64,000 nucleotides of DNA, taken from contig CM033115.1 in assembly GCA_019321725.1 (NCBI GenBank), forward strand, positions 21,276,673 through 21,340,672, written 5' to 3'. The notes under the pieces were generated by a model, which worked only from the letters and a program-made list of their open reading frames with translations, had not been told where the DNA came from and made no database searches. The translations under genes were made by a program, and so were the position numbers. The stretch's first letter is position 1, and each line of letters starts with the position of its first letter. The stretch is from Paulownia fortunei. Lineage: Eukaryota; Streptophyta; Magnoliopsida; Lamiales; Paulowniaceae. This document shows, in pieces, positions 62,087 to 64,000 of this stretch.

Positions 62087-64000
62087 CTTATCCAGCCCTA
62101 AGGTGTAGTTGCCTGGAGAAAAAAGATAAAGGAAAAAAGAAATTATGGGTAGTGACATTTGCAGCAATTTATTAATTTAGATAACTACCTATTATTAAGA
62201 CATGGAAATACTTCTATTTTTCTAGTCAATGCAGCAATAGCCAATATTATACAGTAATGGATTTAATGGAACATAATTATTTATACTTAGGTTGAGTTTG
62301 GAATGAAGAATTTGATAACTAAGAATTTCAAGTTTTCAATTATTAATTTATTGAGTGTGTTTGTATCAATTCAAATTATACTAGATTTCAAAATTTATAG
62401 TAATCATTTTGATAAATTTTCTCAATCATTTTGTTAGATTTAAATCCACGTAATATTAGATTATTATTTTTTAAATCTGTAGCTTCAAATCTTATTCTTA
62501 AATTTGAACCCCTTAATCCAAACACAACTTTAGTATTTTCAATCAAGCAATCAGAATCATGCCCCTCATCTTTAGGATATTTGTTGTGGTGATTAGGCAG
62601 ATTAAATTAATTTTTCTGGTTCAACTCGATGTGGTTTTGGATTTACCTTGCCAAAATCTTAAATTGTATTTTTGTGGTTTGCTTGTCTTTTGTAATTTTT
62701 TTGTTTTGAAATCGAGTTTTAAATTTTACATTCTAAATTTGATCTAAATTTGATCTTAATCTAATCTATAATGTATATACTAAAGTAAAACTCAAGATTT
62801 ATACACTCAGGGGACGTTCAATTTTTTTGTTGGAATGATGAATAATTTATAAAAAATGTGATGAAATATGGGGTTATGATTAAATTATTCAATAAATTTC
62901 ATGTATTTCATATGATTATTTGAATAATATATTAGTTCAAAAATTTATTAAATGTGTACTTTGATAGATAATTATGTGGATTATTATGTATTTGACTAAT
63001 TCACCCTTAATTTAATTTTTTTATAAACTAGTGTAGGTTTAAATTGTAATATATAATTTAAAATGTTTGATATTATGTTCCAAATATATTTTAAATGAGA
63101 GAGTGTGACTATTTTATCTCACCTATAATATTTAATTAGATTAGATATTTTAGTATATCCAATCTAATCATATGAAGTAATTTAGTTATCAAGATATGAA
63201 TTAAGGTAAGATTATGCTATTTTTAATTCAAAGTGATAATTAAGATATTTTATTATTTTTTAAGAAGTACCAACGGGAATTAAGTTTATATATTAATTAG
63301 ATAATTATGCATTTTGAATTTTACTTAGTCTCATTTCTATTAATATTATTCTTATATGTTTGAATTTGCTCATAAAATCTCGAATTTAACCAAATTATAC
63401 CATATGAATATTTTACAAATAATTTCATATTTTGGATATGTGTAGTCCCATCTATATTATTTTGAAAAATTATGATTTGTCTTCATGTTTATAGAGATTG
63501 TTAGACTTTACATATTAAAGATGCTATACGTATTTAATAATATTTGTCAATAAAATTAAATTCATGATAGAAACATTATAAATAATTAGGATTAAAATAT
63601 AAGAATGATGCATTTAGAATAACTTAAAACATCAATAATTAGGAATAATCAATATAATTATTTTACTTTCAAAATCATAGTATTCTCGTGTATACCTAAC
63701 TTTGCGGGCATTGAAACCTATAAAATTCTCAAGTACAAATAAGAATAATAATTGGTCATAATTATCAAATTTCAGTATCAAATAATAATTTATACAATTA
63801 ATCCAAATATTATTGGCATTGTAGCACCTAAAATGAATATAGGGACGTATAAAGAAGGACTTTTAAAAATAAAAATTACATTACAATTTAATGTATATTA
63901 ATCATAATATATAAGTTATAGATCGTGGTGGGGTATTAATTTTTTACAATTTTCAAATACTTTTTAAATTATGTTCAATCATAATAATTTAATTTAAAAA

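Larger units (their letters stand above)
58201..64000. other. AT-rich intergenic region without a supportable gene
   Basis: Almost 5.8 kb of AT-rich sequence with poly(A)/poly(T) tracts and an AAT microsatellite (62060-62086). One GC-richer patch (about 61290-61480) contains a short inverted repeat and a 122-codon open frame without recognisable features. No splice-linked exons or RNA genes were identified. Confidence 0.55.

Noticed and set aside
1..64000. CRISPR arrays, operons, ribosome binding sites and other prokaryotic features
   Set aside because: Intron-containing plant nuclear DNA; no regularly spaced repeat-spacer array was found.

Overview
The window is nuclear DNA of a flowering plant, almost certainly a eudicot. 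It is AT-rich and carries GT-AG introns, many microsatellites, a tRNA-derived SINE, small MITE-like elements and plant-only gene families: an early nodulin-like phytocyanin, an L-type lectin receptor kinase, an IDA-like peptide, a PRAF protein, a ROH1/DUF793 protein and a UPF0496 protein. The species cannot be named from sequence alone.

Layout. 1-399 (+): last exon of a citrate-binding-protein-like gene. 822-6540 (-): sterol glucosyltransferase of the UGT80B1 type, twelve exons whose phases all join. 8435-9462 (-): UPF0496 protein, broken by a one-base frameshift. 9.5-15.1 kb: AT-rich intergenic DNA with a 341-bp SINE flanked by 17-bp target-site duplications. 15523-19341 (+): group A bZIP factor of the GBF4 type, with a 251-bp hAT-like MITE in its third intron. 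22257-24072 (+): GPI-anchored early nodulin-like protein. 25003-26325 (-): RTM2-like HSP20-domain membrane protein. 28519-29685 (-): ROH1/DUF793 protein. 30-35.8 kb: repeat-rich spacer. About 35.8-37.6 kb (-): an unresolved transcription unit with a telo-box/site-II promoter. 39516-41608 (-): L-type lectin receptor kinase, split by a one-base frameshift in a G-run. 43555-44871 (+): RZ-1A-type glycine-rich RNA-binding protein. 46193-46423 (+): IDA-like secreted peptide precursor. 48705-57674 (-): complete nine-exon PRAF gene (PH, RCC1 repeats, FYVE, BRX). 58.2-64 kb: AT-rich spacer with no supportable gene.

The genes are an ordinary mixture of plant functions and do not form a pathway or operon. 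Shared themes are cell-surface signalling (lectin kinase, IDA-like peptide, GPI-anchored ENODL), membrane and lipid biology (sterol glucosylation, PH/FYVE protein, ROH1) and stress or RNA regulation (bZIP, RZ-1A, RTM2-like). Three of the eleven confidently identified protein genes carry a single-base lesion relative to their family: a premature stop in the glucosyltransferase and frameshifts in UPF0496 and the lectin kinase. These are either real decay or assembly error, and they are the most useful points to check.
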